A stretch of DNA of 64,000 bases from Omphiscola glabra (taxonomy: Eukaryota > Mollusca > Gastropoda > Lymnaeidae): positions 22,983,359 to 23,047,358 of the forward strand of contig OZ024794.1 in the NCBI GenBank assembly GCA_964017045.1, written 5' to 3'. Positions 1 through 12,689 of the stretch are shown piece by piece. How positions within the stretch are numbered: position 1 is the stretch's first letter; each line of letters opens with the position of its first letter. The notes beneath the pieces are model-generated. The model was given only the letters and a program-made list of their open reading frames with translations. It was not told the DNA's origin and ran no database searches. A program made the position numbers and the translations under genes.

Positions 1-118
1 TAAGACCAAATGAGGTATCAAATGAAAGATAATTGAATGTACTATACGTTTGTAAACTTAATTCTTCATTTTAACTAAAATAAACTACTACAAATGACAT
101 CCGAATAGCATTGCAGCC
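1..118 (+). mobile_element. MITE family H, partial copy at window edge
   Basis: Begins taagaccaaatgaggtatca and continues through actatacgtttgtaaactta to atccgaatagcattgcagcc, matching the second half of the copy at 63484. Confidence 0.6.
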
Positions 119-173
119 TTTTTTTTTATGGCTTCATCAAAGGCGAATAGTGGACTAAATATTACTGTTGCTA

Positions 174-330
174 CAGTGGCGTAGCGAGCTTAACTCGTGC
201 CCGGGGCACAATACCTTTTTAGCGCCCCCCTATTCGAAAACCATACAATATTATAGTAAAATATACCATTTGGCGCCCCTTTGTGAGTAGCGCCCGGGGC
301 ATGATGCCCCCCCCCCTCACTACGCCACTG
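174..330 (+). mobile_element. hAT MITE, family A (CAGTGGCGTAGCGAG ends)
   Basis: Inverted termini cagtggcgtagcgag / ctcactacgccactg, with perfect 8-bp target duplication tgttgcta at 166-173 and 331-338. The interior holds cgaaaaccatacaatatta. It has no coding capacity. Confidence 0.85.
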
Positions 331-605
331 TGTTGCTACCGTAATACTAGTGTGATAATAGCGCGTTCACTTGTATAAACACAGAGCAACAGTATGACGA
401 CAACAAAACGTGACAGTGTTTACAGCATCAGAGATATAAATACGCTATCCATGAACGGTGATGATGATTATTGCGCACGTATTATTTTTTTGTGTGAATA
501 AGTGTACGTACTTTCTGCCTAGATACCCCCACCCCCGGGGCGGGCGGGGGGGCAGCCATACGCACAATCTCCAAAATTGAGACTCCCCTACTTTTCACCC
601 TCGGT

Positions 606-945
606 GCAGAAGTACTATAGGATGGTATGTATGCCTCCAAGTCAGAAGTACTAAAGGACGGTATGTATGCCTCCAAGTCAGAAGTACTATAGGACGGTAT
701 GTATGCCTCCAAGTCAGAAGTACTATAGGGCGGTATGTATGCCTCCAAGTCAGAAGTACTATAGGACGGTATGTATGCCTCCAAGTCAGAAGTACTATAG
801 GACGGTATGTATGCCTCCAAGTCAGAAGTACTATAGGACGGTATGTATGCCTCCAAGTCAGAAGTACTATAGGACGGTATGTATGCCTCCAAGTCAGAAG
901 TACTATAGGACGGTATGTATGCCTCCAAGTCAAAAGTACCAATCA
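606..945 (+). repeat. 36-bp minisatellite, about 9 copies
   Basis: Unit cagaagtactataggacggt + atgtatgcctccaagt. Because 36 is a multiple of 3, several frames stay open; these are not genes. Confidence 0.93.
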
Positions 946-1228
946 TTGTTTCATTCTAAACCACTGCTATGTTTGTGAAAGAAAAATATATGTATTTACT
1001 TTTTTTATTACTATATCTCAGGGGCTATATTCACAATATATTCCAAGAACTTGGGGAGTGAAACTCAAGCCTAGAAGTATTTTGTCATGGACTACAACTT
1101 CGGTTTCGATAAATGTCTTTGTCGTCGTTAATTATTTTTAGACGTCATGAAAAAACAATACTGGCGAGGTAATTTTTTAAAAAAATGATGCACCTTTAAA
1201 ATTCTCGTGTTTAAAACTAGCTTCCATT

Positions 1229-1919
1229 CATGGGCGCCCGCAGGTAGGGGCAAGGTGGGGCACTTGCCCCCCCTGGAATGATTGATTAACAATTTTTTTA
1301 GACAAAAATAGACAAAAAATGTATTAAAGTAAAGAGAAAATAAAGAGAAAGTAACTAAGCTGATGCTGATCTCGTTTTACTGGGTAATTATTTTTATATT
1401 TTCTATATTAATTAGTTTTCAAAGCTTTATCCGGCTGTCAGGTATGCCTTACTAGTTTTGATAACATTACAAGCAACAACATGTACGGTGGAGCGATCGT
1501 TCAGCACATTACGTCGTGTAAAAACATGGCTTAGATCTACAATGTCAGATGAACGTCTGTCTGGGTTGTGCATGTTAAGCGTACACAGAGACAAAGTGAA
1601 CTGCAACAAAAAAGACTTTATGGACAAAATTGTAGATATGTTTGGTAGCGATAACAGACGACTCCAGTTCTTGTTTAAAGAATAGATTTTATTTTAAATT
1701 TATGTTGTAATATTTTTTGTTATATACATATATTGTGTTAATAAAAAATGTGTTGCTACAGTATGCCCTTCATTACTACAGTGTCCTGTCCGTTCGTTCA
1801 CCATACAAATACGCTACAGTAAACTAAAACTACATTAAAACATTACTAAAAATATTTTGACCCCCCCCCCCCTTATAAAATATCCCCCCCCCCTAGAAAA
1901 TTTTCTGCGGGCGCCCATG
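1229..1919 (+). mobile_element. hAT element with 15-bp TIRs, 8-bp TSD and transposase remnant
   Basis: The ends are catgggcgcccgcag (1229-1243) and its exact reverse complement (1905-1919), flanked by cttccatt (1221-1228) and cttccgtt (1920-1927), a 7/8 match of hAT-like length. The interior encodes the C-terminal dimerisation segment of a hAT transposase at 1458-1685. The element is about 690 bp, so most of the transposase is missing. Confidence 0.82.
1458..1685 (+). pseudogene. hAT transposase C-terminal (dimerisation) fragment
   Basis: The residues TCTVERSFSTLRRVKTWLRS followed by TMSDERLSGLCMLSVHRD carry the hAT dimerisation signature: a VERSFS core, then DERLSGL. No zinc finger or catalytic core is present in the remaining element, so this is a remnant of the last exon. 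The resemblance is to the hAT proteins usually annotated as zinc finger MYM-type or THAP-related in invertebrates. Confidence 0.75.
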
Positions 1920-2134
1920 CTTCCGTTTGTTTATTTCCGGACTTTTGACAATAAAATTGATAACATAATTAATTGTTAACTTTTTTTGTATAGTCTATCA
2001 TACATGTATCGTGAGCTATTATTAGATGATGCGAACACGGTGTAAAAAAACCCTTATCTGTTATATTTGTTTAACTTGAACGTAATGACAAGATACACAT
2101 TCGTTTTATATTAGTTGTTCATTAGGAATTATGG

Positions 2135-2256
2135 CAGCGGTTCTCAACCAGTGGGTCGAAAACCATACAATATTATAGTAAAATATACCATTTGGCGCCT
2201 CTTTGTGAGAAGCGCCCGGGGCATGATGCCCCCCTTGCCCCCCTCACTACGCCACT
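2135..2256 (+). mobile_element. Chimeric hAT MITE: SPIN-like left end joined to family A right end
   Basis: The left 24 bases (cagcggttctcaacc...gtgggtcg) are the terminus of the SPIN-like family. From cgaaaaccatacaat onward the sequence is the right half of family A, ending gccactg. The flanks (aattatgg, ttggagct) do not match, as expected for a recombinant rather than a normal insertion. Confidence 0.7.
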
Positions 2257-2693
2257 GTTGGAGCTCCATGCTAGGATAATTCGTTTTCGTTGGCTGGGGC
2301 CAGATCAAACTCGGATGATGATTAATCTCTAAAAGACTTTTTTTTAAGCAGTACGGGCTACATTTATACCTGAATGTTTCGCAATGGAAAATACTTTTTA
2401 TCGAGAAAAATCCTCTAACGTCTCCACTGATTGGGTTGTTTCATTCAAAGTTCATTTTGACTCAAGTCAATTGTAAGAATATATTTTTATAATTTTACAA
2501 GCTTAACGAGCACACTTAAAAAAGTGAAAAGTAAGCACGTAGCTCCAGTACTGGTATCGTTAAATGGTGCAGTGAAAACGATTAGTTATTCGCGGCAACA
2601 AGGAAAGGTGTATACAAATCACCGGACTAAACACCAATTTGTTATTGGTGGTGTTAAGGAAACGATGGGTACAATCGCGGAAGAGCTCCCCAA

Positions 2694-3084
2694 TGGACTA
2701 CGATTAGTCACTTCCTTGTTTTGTCACGTGATACGTACCAGCCATTGGTAGGCTTTCTGCTACACATAACAACACATAACAACAGATAAACAGCTGATCA
2801 GCCATTGCCATTATCATTAATTCTAAAGCAAAATGTTTGTCTCCATCAGCGCTTCCCCCAGTGTTAATTAAAATTTTACTTTTCAAAATATTCTTGAATA
2901 CACGCGTTTTTTTAAAATGACATTCATTAAATGTGACAATAATTACAATTCAGTTATGATTAAAGGAAGAAAGTTGTTTGAAGAAAAATTTGTGAGCGAC
3001 TAGTGTGTTGCAGACAGCCTACCGGAAGTATTACTTGTTTTTTACACGTATCACGTGACAAAACAATCGACCAATCGTAGTCCA
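2694..3084. mobile_element. Long inverted-repeat MITE
   Basis: The left arm begins tggactacgatt and contains tgttttgtcacgtgatacgt (2714-2733). The right arm contains acgtatcacgtgacaaaaca and ends aatcgtagtcca (3084). The arms are about 70-80 bp and imperfect, around a unique AT-rich core. No clear target duplication was found. Confidence 0.65.
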
Positions 3085-3864
3085 TCTGCAGCGTACCATG
3101 ATATGGTTTTGAAAATTTAAACAGTTTTAAAATTAGCTCATTTGTTGAATAACACATAAGAAATTAACGAAAACCGATACAAAAGTTGGGGAAGTTAACA
3201 GCATTCAATTTAATTATACTATTAAATTTCAATAAAGAATACCAAATCAAACAGACAGCAATAAATACTGTAGGGCTTACCACCTTGCAGCACAGCAAGT
3301 GAAAAAGTACAATCCGCAAAAGCTACACATATTAAATTACACACCAACACAAAGAGTACAATCATCTAAATCTAAGTAAATTACGTCTGGTAAATGTCTA
3401 GGGAAAATAGCAAAATAATCTCTTACTGCTTGGAAATCTTCCAACCTATATATATTATATAGTCTAGGGAGTAAATTGCGTCACCTGATAGAATTCTTTA
3501 GAACAAATGGGACGCATTCGAACGTCAACAAACTTTTCCCAATCAAGGTAGGGGTGGGTAAAAGGGATAGGCGCTACACGTTTAATCGGTGACGTCAATA
3601 TCAAAACAGAGACAAAACGGGTGAGGGAGTGGTGGGCGCTTTAGCTCTACGTTGGAGTCAAGACACGGGTTGTAACATAACAAATAGGAATAATTTTGAT
3701 AGACAGTATCGGTGATATTAAATACATTTCATTACTTAATATAAATTGAAAGAACACTTACTTTACTAACAATGCAGCAAACAAACGGATTTGAAATTAT
3801 GGTTTATTTCTCAAATTGGTGTCCACCGTACGATGCTGTCTTAGCATTAACTAATGATATAAAT

Positions 3865-4049
3865 CAGCGGCTCTCAACCTGTGGGTCACGACCCCTTTGG
3901 GGGTCGAAGGACCCTTTCACAGGGGTCGCCTAAGACCATCAGAAAACATACATACTCTACAGTTATATAGTAGCAACGAAAATAATTTTGTGCCACAGCA
4001 CGGGAACTGTTTTAAAGGGTCGTGGCATTAGGAAGGTTGAGAACCGCTG
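3865..4049 (+). mobile_element. SPIN-like hAT MITE
   Basis: Inverted termini cagcggctctcaacctgtgg / gaaggttgagaaccgctg, with perfect 8-bp duplication atataaat (3857-3864, 4050-4057). Confidence 0.85.
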
Positions 4050-4300
4050 ATATAAATGAAAACAGCGCTGTTTCTAATTGTAGATGGACTACTGAACCGC
4101 AACTTTGTCATCGTGAACGGACAAATAGGATTTAAGCTTCTTTTTGTCCAACGGTTAATTTATTGCACGACCAGTTATGAACGTGTGTCTTGTGTAAAAC
4201 AATATCTCTTTTTTCAAAATCCAGTGGAAAAACTGTATACATATATAACAGTGTCTAAAAATAGTCTAGAGAATTTATTGCAAAATATTTGTTAATTTCA

Positions 4301-4303
4301 ATG

Positions 4304-4347
<44 letters not shown>

Positions 4348-4465
4348 AAGGGAGAGAGAGGGAGAGCGAGAGAAAGAGAGAGAAAGGGAGAGAGAGAGGG
4401 AGAGAAAGAGAGAGGGGGAGAGAGAGGGAGAGAGAGAAAGAGAGGGAGAGAGAAAGGGAGAGAGA
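4301..4465 (+). repeat. (GA)n microsatellite
   Basis: About 165 bp of GA with scattered GGGA interruptions, 250 bp beyond the SPIN-like copy at 3865. Confidence 0.93.
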
Positions 4466-5067
4466 ATGCAGGATGAAGGTGGCAGGAAACATGTGACAGT
4501 ATGGTAAAACCTGAAACAAGGACGCAACAACACATTGTTTTGTTCTTTTTTCAGGTTTTACCACACCTTGTATCACACATTTCCACAAAAATATCTCTAC
4601 AAGCGTCAATTTGGACGAAAATGCCCCAAGCTGCTGTATAAATACCGCAGCAGGTTTTCATGTGGTAATTATATATGTGAACAATATTTTTTCTCGCCTA
4701 TGAAAATGAACTAAAAATTCTTAAGGTGAAAGTTCATTAATGACAGCAGCATTGGAATCAGCGTCATCCCAGGAAGTAGAAGAAAAAAAAACAAAAAAAC
4801 CCTTCATTGATTTTCTCTTTGAGGAAAAACTTTGCCAGCTAAGATGCCAAGAATGGATTTCGAATAACCTCGTCTATTTCAAAGTAAGCTACTGATTGAT
4901 CTTACAACTGGACCACATTATCACCCATATTATAGCGTAAATCAATATAATAAATGTATTTTTATGTTCTTCATATAGACTACACCTGTTCACAATTTGT
5001 CCGGAATATCCAGTTAGCTTTTTATCTTTAACATTTTTGGTGTTTTGTACTTTTGTATCCCTCTACG
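4466..5067. other. No gene seen
   Basis: AT-rich single-copy-looking sequence without a supported exon; only short incidental frames. Confidence 0.6.
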
Positions 5068-5239
5068 CAGGCCTGCACAACTCAAAATGTAAGGTGGGCC
5101 GTAATACTTAATGAAAAACTTGTGCGGGCCAAAAGAAAATAGGACAGTGAGGAAAGCTATTAAGAAAATAAATGAATAAAGAATGTTTCGTTTCTTCGCG
5201 GGCCGCAAAGTGGGTGCGGGCCGTATGTTGTGCAGGCCT
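5068..5239 (-). mobile_element. hAT-like MITE, family C
   Basis: Begins caggcctgcacaactcaaaa and ends gttgtgcaggcct. It is inverted relative to the copy at 36732; the flanking duplication is not clear. Confidence 0.72.
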
Positions 5240-5524
5240 ACAAAAAACATTTTCGTTGAATTAGATTCTGAACATGGCCCCTCCCCCTTTTTTGTGTGGG
5301 GCAGATAAAATGCCCACCCGAAATTGACAATGAAAAAATAATGTCTGACAGAAAAACTGCATCCATAAATGCTCTAACACTGGTAGTGGTAGTTCTAGAC
5401 TGAGTGGTGAGCAGATTTGAAGAATTTCTCTTGCTAGAGGTTGAGATTTTACTTATAATTAACACAAAAATGGGGCTTCACTAAGAATGAGATCTAAAGG
5501 GAAAAGTTTATTTTATTATACCCC

Positions 5525-5727
5525 TTGCTGTCTCTAGCTCTTCCCCATTTTTTTTCTCTTTGGCCATTTCAAAACAATGTGACGAGGGGAGGGAACCTTT
5601 CATCGGTCTGCGCATCTTGTCTGCGCATTTTTCAATTCTTCCTCTTTCCACCGGCAGCGTCGTTCCAAAATAGACCCATTACCTACCGGACAACTTTCTC
5701 TTTCATCGCCTACTAGCTTCTACAAAG
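5525..5727 (+). other. Candidate untranslated first exon of the main gene (weak)
   Basis: A pyrimidine-rich, locally GC-richer stretch ending in AAAG|GTAAGA at 5727/5728. The coding part of the main gene starts after an acceptor at 18748 or 18757 (TTGATTAG or TTGACAG), so an upstream non-coding exon is needed. This is one place it could be, implying a 13-kb intron. The evidence is only base composition and donor match. Confidence 0.22.
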
Positions 5728-7910
5728 GTAAGACTTTTAAATTTCTTTGCCTGATAACAATGCGTACCATCCAACAACATCAGAGTAAGCACTTTATCTC
5801 GTTGATTGCGTGCTATTAATTGAGTTGAAAATCAATTTATGCATTGTAAACTCAAACTGTTTTCACTGTGATAGTCGCCCGGCACTTCCGTGTTTACCTA
5901 GTAAGTCCTAGTTCTTTACCGGCCTGCTACCGGCGTTATTTTTATATACAATTAAAATTCATGAGTCTCATTTAAAGTTTTAAAATATAATTTAATTAAC
6001 TTTGATTTTTAGGCCATAATAAAAAGCTTTAATTTAACTTGCACAAAAAAAAAATCTTCATGACACCCATGATTAATTTTTTTTTTTGTTTTGACTTAGA
6101 GTTAGACTCACTTAGACTTAGACCTACTACTACTAGTTTATTTGAGTTTATAGTTTTAATAGGCATCTATTATTTAGGCTCCTATGACTATTAGTGTAGA
6201 CTGTAGATCTGAAATAGGGTAAAGAGCATTTGTTAATGAACTCAATGTGAAGGATGTTTTAATGCTATTTAATTTTTAATGACTCATAAATGAGTTGAAC
6301 ATCAGCAATGTTTCTTTATGTAGAATACTTTGTCATGCCATGTAGTCATACTACTAATTCTCATTGTATTTGCTACTGCAATCCTGTTATTTATAATGAA
6401 AGTGACTGTCAGTGTATCATAGTAAATGATTATCAACTTTTGAGATAATACACTTAGATTTCATCTAATTTTACAGTTTACAGCAGTACAGTTTAAGTTT
6501 TACTAAAACTTTCACTCTACAGTTAACTATCCCACATTATTTTTCATGCATTAAGAAAATTACATATAAACCTATTATTCATGCATTCATGGTGATCATC
6601 TTCATTATTATCATTTACAACTAATCCAGATCTATACCACAATAGCCCTACTAAATTATTAATAGTTGGTTGATTATTATGGAAATGTATGTCCAAATTA
6701 GTCAATTTACATGTGAAATAGCAGTCTTGATTTGTAATAAATAAATATAAGAAGCCCATGCAAAGAAATAGTAGTAGGGTAGACTTTTCTTTTTACGATT
6801 CTCCATTCCTGGATACACCAGAGCTTCCTTTATAGTTATGTAATATACAGTGTCTGCTAATTCCTAAGAGTTTCTAAACAAGAAACTAAATTAACCTCAA
6901 TATTATTTGTGAGCCAAGTTGTAAGGGTAACTTTCAACACAGTTGGAGTAATTGTTGTACCATCAAATTTTAATAAATTTTTATTCTGATTCTTCTGAAA
7001 TATTATAAACTTTTTACTTATTTTCATTTACAGCATTGTTAAAAATAATAATGCTCCATATTAAGTTATTTTTGTAAGTCCATATATTATTCCATGGTAA
7101 CACCCTGCCCTATACCTTGGTTGTGGCTTTAAAAATAGCATTTTATGTTCTCTATCTTAATCATTAGGGTTTCAATCCATGCTCAGGTGAAGAGCCTAAT
7201 GCAATTTCAACATACGTATTGCATGCACCCTCCTCTCTCTTGGCTTCTTCCTTCTCTATTAACTTAGGCATCCTCTGGTTTATCTCTGACCTGGCTCCAT
7301 AGATAAAGGTAGTGAGTGTTGACAGTGGAGAGGATAAGAATATGAGTTCATATTGAATGTACACAGAATATATATAATTATTTTGTAGAACTGTGTCCAT
7401 CGTACATGGAAGTACTCTGGAGTTAGAAGATTAACATTTTCAAACAGTAATGTATTAGGTTGCATTAAAGCATTCCATTTTAATTAGATTTACAATTATA
7501 CTTTTAAAGAATGTTTACATATCCTAAAAAGTAAACCGCTGTCACTGGTCCTCATGTCTGTGTCTAAAATGAGTAAAAAATGTATTAGTAATCCTAATGA
7601 ATAAATAAATTACTAAGGAATTAAAAGCATACAATATGTAAATAGTTATGGGCTTGATTGCAAAGGGCATCTTCCCTCATTCAAATTAAGTATATTTGAC
7701 AATGCTCGACCACTTCGTTAGAACACATCTACAGTTAATTTCCTCTGAAGTTCTCTAGCTCTTGGAAATATTGTTTAAAGTCATCATTAATGCTGGGCAC
7801 AAGTACCAGCAGGCTTAATGATGGCTTTTTGTTGGTTATACAGGGTAAATACTATCAAGTTTTAAAGGAATGTTCAAAGTACGGTACAATTTAATATTAT
7901 TGTCATAGGG
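5728..7910. other. No gene seen; possible 5' intron sequence
   Basis: AT-rich, no tandem arrays and no homologous frame. If the first exon at 5525 is real, this is intron. Confidence 0.55.
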
Positions 7911-8105
7911 CAGTGGTAGGAAAATTCATTAATCAAAAGAGCCAAAATTCAGCAACAGGACGATAAAAAAAAAATTTGAGAAACAAATTTCTTTTCAAGA
8001 ACCATTTTTACGGAGTCAAAACCAATTTGTAGCCGACTGGCCGAGCCGCACTCAGGTCCTTAAAGAGCCGCATGCGGCTCGCTAGCCGCGTTTTGCCGAC
8101 CAGTC
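7911..8105 (+). mobile_element. hAT-like MITE (CAGTGGTAGGAAAA end)
   Basis: Left end cagtggtaggaaaa, right end ttttgccgaccagtc, with internal palindrome ccgcatgcgg. Target duplication tcataggg / ttataggg (7903-7910, 8106-8113) matches 7 of 8. Confidence 0.7.
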
Positions 8106-11100
8106 TTATAGGGGATGATATAAAGCGAATTTATAGAATTGTTTCATTCAGTTAAAATAAATGAAAAAATTGCTGATTAAATTCAATGATGAGTTCCTTT
8201 AATCATAAAATCAAGTATGATGTGTTTTCATACTCACTATACTATATGCTCCAGTGAGTTTTCATACAAATTAACTTAAAATTGTTACTTAATATGTTGC
8301 AATTGTTTAAAGATCGGTTTCATGAAGGTTGAACCGAGAACCTTGTGTATAAGTCGGGGAAACCTGGCCCAAGTTTTGCTGGGTTCTTACATAATCATTG
8401 GCGAAAAAAATTTGTGACGGTGGGGGGTGGGTGGGGTCAATGCTGTATAAGCTGACGTAAATCTGCCAGCTCTGCTTGTTTTTTCACCATGACCTTTAAG
8501 TATGTTTTTCTGAACTTGCTGGTGCTCACATGTTAAAAATTGGTCCAGTGAAAAAGTGAAGAGAAAATTCGAAATGTAGTAAGGGTGCTCCACATTTATC
8601 AGTGTATGAAATGGAACATTGCGTAGTTATTTTTAAAAAAAAGTTGATCGTTGGTGCCCCACGGGCCGGTGGGGCCTGGAGTCAGGAGGAATGCGATACA
8701 ACGCAGATATCTTAGTGCTGAGGGCGTCACATGAGCTCAATCAAAACGCACACTTGTAAAAAGTTTGTATTTAAAAGAAGACATATGATGTCGTGCAAAC
8801 GTTATTGTGTGGTGTTAATGACGACGTCATAAATGGTGGCCGGAAAAGGGGGGGGGGGGGTAAAGAGATGAATGACGTCACACAGATGTCTTTTCTTTCA
8901 GGGGTATGGAAGGGTGTCCAAAATTTGCTTATGACCATGTGTGCAATGGACGGGAACAAGGGTTCCTCATGGGGTCGTGGAGAGAGGTGGGAGGCAATTG
9001 TTAACACGATCCATCTCCACTAGCTGTAAAAAGATAAACGATGGGGAATCTCTCATGATTACTCTGGTTGCCGGTGATGTGAAGCAGCTCCAACTGCGGC
9101 AGAGGTGTATATACCTACCTGCGTATTGGTGGGGGTGGGCTGTCCCTCGCCTTTCGGTGATAGTATTTCAAACAAAACCCTGCCTTGAATTGTGTTCCCA
9201 CTATCTCCCCCAACTTGTCTCTGCTTATCTTTAACTCAGATCATACAGTCGCGTACATTCAATTACATCAACTTCAGTTTTTTTTTTCTACTCACCATTC
9301 TACCGTACACCGCCGCCACTGACGTCTACCAGCCATCTAAAAATAGAATTGTGTACCTCTCCCCTGAAGATTGTGTACCGGGTCCCGTTAGACTTACAGT
9401 GGGTAGTTTTATTGTTGGACACAGACAAGGCCGGATCATTTGTCACCCCAGTGACGTATGTGAGATATATTTTCTTTTGATTGTTGTGTATATGTTAACT
9501 TACGTTTTGTGCCTGGATTTAAAAAAAATGATATCACGGGTCTAAGAACAATCATTTTAATGTTTGTGAAAAGTTAACCATCTAGTAAATGATACCAAAG
9601 CATTGCATCAATGAATGACATGTCTTTTTGGTCGTGGATTTGTTTGGACTAATAATAGAATACCCGGGTTGACTCCAACCTTTGACTCGAGATTCTAATG
9701 CAAATAGATTGAAACGTTTTAAGTCAATACATTTATAGGTCATCTTTAATTGACCATAAGTTGATGTTGATTAAACAAATATCTGCTTTACTTTCGTGAA
9801 TATTCAAAGAAATGTTTGGGTGAATATTCTTAAGTTTCGGACCAATCGAGTTTTTTTTGTTTTTTTAAGCGTTGATATAAGTTGAACAGCTTTCCAATGT
9901 TCAAACTATTTTCATCATACTTCGCTCACACCCTGTCAAGATGAAATGTGTGCGGTGTAATTAAGCTCGTTTTGCATTCTTGTTTTTAACAAGCACCGCA
10001 TGTTTTGTTGTCAGAAAATGAGTTAAAATTTGGCAAGTTCTCGGTGTGAGAAGAGTCCCACATTTCACCGAACGTTTCACGTGTACAAGCTGTGCTCAGC
10101 TATCTCTCAGGTAGCGAGTACTTGGTTTCAGCAAGGTGGCATCTCCTCTCTGACTCACCCTTTGTGTGCTCTTACCATCGTTCTGGGCTAAATCGAGAAG
10201 GTGCGACTATCATAGTTCTTAAAATAGTTACGCGCATTCGCTTTGCCGTGTTACGTTTCCGTTTAGTCATAAAAATTGTCTACCACAATATAAAAGGCCT
10301 GATGTCTCCAAAATATTTTTTATAAAAAAACCTATAGATTTCACTATTTCCTTGATTGTAGAAACTATTGTTGGTTTGAGTTTGGGGCTTCTAATAGCAT
10401 GTTAACTCGGCCATTGTAAGATCATTCTTCTTTTGAACTCACTGTACTATTATATAGTAAAACAAAATAGTGGGTTCAAAAAGAAAGTTGAAGCAAAATT
10501 TGATCGTGTGAACTGAAGATAAAAATTATATCAAACTTCCGTCGATAGAAACAAACCACTGGAAGCACCCTCTCCTCCACACACACTAAATACTTATACA
10601 TATAAACAAGACAGCGGGTGCTTTATGCTTGTCCTTTTTTAATAAAGATGGACATGTGAGAATTATGCAACAAGACACTCTGTTTTTAAACATATTGGCA
10701 TGTTGGTGGAGATATTATTTCCCATCTAATCCGTGCATTTAGTAACACTAGTCATAGACTGTCTTGGTGGAAGTTTTTTTTTTTAATGTTGTCTACAAGC
10801 GCTTCAACAGCTAGATGAGGAATGTGGGCCATGTAGTAGTATTGGTTCCAATATCCTCCGTCTTAATATGTATCTTCTTTTACGATGTACCCAAAATGAA
10901 TGAGTTGAAAACATACTCTCTGCCCCATGCTGTCAGTTCAAAGACACCAAGAAACCCAGTCTAATATATGATACAATTCGAATAAGGCCAAAGGGATTTA
11001 GGTCGGTCGATTGGTGCTTGGGGCGCACCAACCTTGTTTAACTTTGTATCTGCAGGGCCAGGGTCGTGCCTCTATGTGTGTAAAAAGAAGGGTTGTGTAA

Positions 11101-11260
11101 AAAAAAGTGTGGGGGGTGGCACATTTGATACCAGTTGAGTTAGTAAGGATGCATAGTTTCTGTATTCATTTATTTAAACCTCGGCGAGCCACGGTGCACG
11201 GGGGACAAAAAGCAGGAAGTACTTACATGGTCACTATTACTGCTGTTTATTAAGATGGTG
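8106..11260. other. No supported gene
   Basis: Contains a gccccacgggccggtggggc palindrome near 8656 and a ttggtgc/gcaccaa hairpin near 11010. Frames at 8793-9545 look non-coding, without splice context or recognisable domain. Confidence 0.5.
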
Positions 11261-11492
11261 TAACACTTAATGTGTCTGATACATGTGTGTGCAAGATAGT
11301 GTAACACTTAGATAGAGATGTGCCTGATACAGCTGTGTGCAGGAAAATGTAACACTTAAATGGAGATGTGTCTGATAAAGTTGTGTGCAAGATATTGTAA
11401 CACTTAGATTGAGATGTGTCTGATAAAGTTGTGTGCAAGATATTGTAACACTTAGATTGAGATGTGTCTGATACAGTTGTGTGTGCACATGC
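11261..11492 (+). repeat. 48-bp minisatellite, about 5 copies
   Basis: Unit tgtaacacttagattgagat + gtgtctgataaagttgtgtg + caagatat; the first copy is shorter and diverged. Confidence 0.88.
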
Positions 11493-11683
11493 ACTCGTAG
11501 ATTTCCTCAAAACTCTGCGAAGTTGGCGAGGGGGTGTAAATAAATCAGCCGCATACGGTATGTGACAACATTACAAGCAATAAAACGAGGCGGTTACACT
11601 TTGACATCATGACAAATTGAGAGCCGTGGGTATCGCTATTAAGTTGTCACTTAGCTCGTGGGCCTGGTTTAAGCTTTGTATTG

Positions 11684-11925
11684 AAGTATGGTCACATGTA
11701 GTGAAGAGTGCAACACACCAATGAAGTATGGTCACATGTAGTGAAGAGTGCAACACACCAATGAAGTATGGTCACATGTAGTGAAGAGTGCAACACACCA
11801 ATGAAGTATGGTCACATGTAGGGAAGAGTGCAACACACCAATGAAGTATGGTCACATGTAGGGAAGAGTGCAACACACCAATGAAGTATGGTCACATGTG
11901 GGGAAGAGTGCAACACACCAATGAA
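11684..11925 (+). repeat. 40-bp minisatellite, 6 copies
   Basis: Unit atgaagtatggtcacatgta + gtgaagagtgcaacacacca; copies are nearly identical apart from a t/g change after the first half. Confidence 0.93.
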
Positions 11926-11995
11926 GCTGGGGCGGGAATCCATCAAATGATAATGACTGCCATTTCGGAATGATCAAACGGTTAAATGATGAATG

Positions 11996-12184
11996 TGTGA
12001 GCTCAGAGGAGAATGTGGGCTCAGAGGAGAATGTGGGCTCAGAGGAGAATGTTAGCTCAAAGGAGAATGTGGGCTCAGAGGAGAATGTGATCTCAAAGGA
12101 GAATGTTAGCTCAGAGGAGAATGTGAGCTCAAAGGAGAATGTGAGCTCAGAGGAGAATGTGAGGTCAGAGGAGAATGTGAGCTC
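11996..12184 (+). repeat. 18-bp minisatellite, about 10 copies
   Basis: Unit gctcagaggagaatgtga with a few substitutions. The open frame through it is a by-product of the 18-bp period. Confidence 0.92.
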
Positions 12185-12639
12185 GCCACAGAGTAGATAG
12201 TCGTACAGCCAATGAATGTTTGTGAAAAAGGGGTGTAGTTTTACGACTAGGGCTTAGTGGGCTGCCGTCAGATCTGCCCATAATTGGATTAATTAAATTA
12301 TTTTAAAAAGTGTAGATATATATTTATTTAATGAATCCGTTCGATACCCAATTCACCGACCCACACAAAAGTGGCCCGATCCATTTTCCAAAAGCGAGTC
12401 TATAACTCGCATAGTAATTTGTTTTGTTCTTTGCGAGTTTTGCCCAGTTATTTCCGGTATATCGATGTGTGCCTTAATGAGTAACATATATTGGATGTCG
12501 TAGATGTATCAAATATCTCATGATGTGCCTCTGTCTATTGGAAGGAATGCGGCTAATTCAGTTGTTGTTGACGACGAATCGACTTTTCATTGTTCCGGTT
12601 AGACGGTTAAGAGCAGGCCAACCTTTCTTTGTTGGTGAG

Positions 12640-12689
12640 CACACCACCCGTCTTCTATTATAAAGCCGTGCCTCACCATCAGTCGACAG
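12640..12689 (+). other. Alternative candidate first exon with perfect donor (weak)
   Basis: CAG|GTAAGT at 12689/12690 is a perfect metazoan donor. It is preceded by TATTATAAAG near 12656, too close to be the TATA box of this exon. It could be an alternative untranslated exon of the main gene, or chance. Confidence 0.18.
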
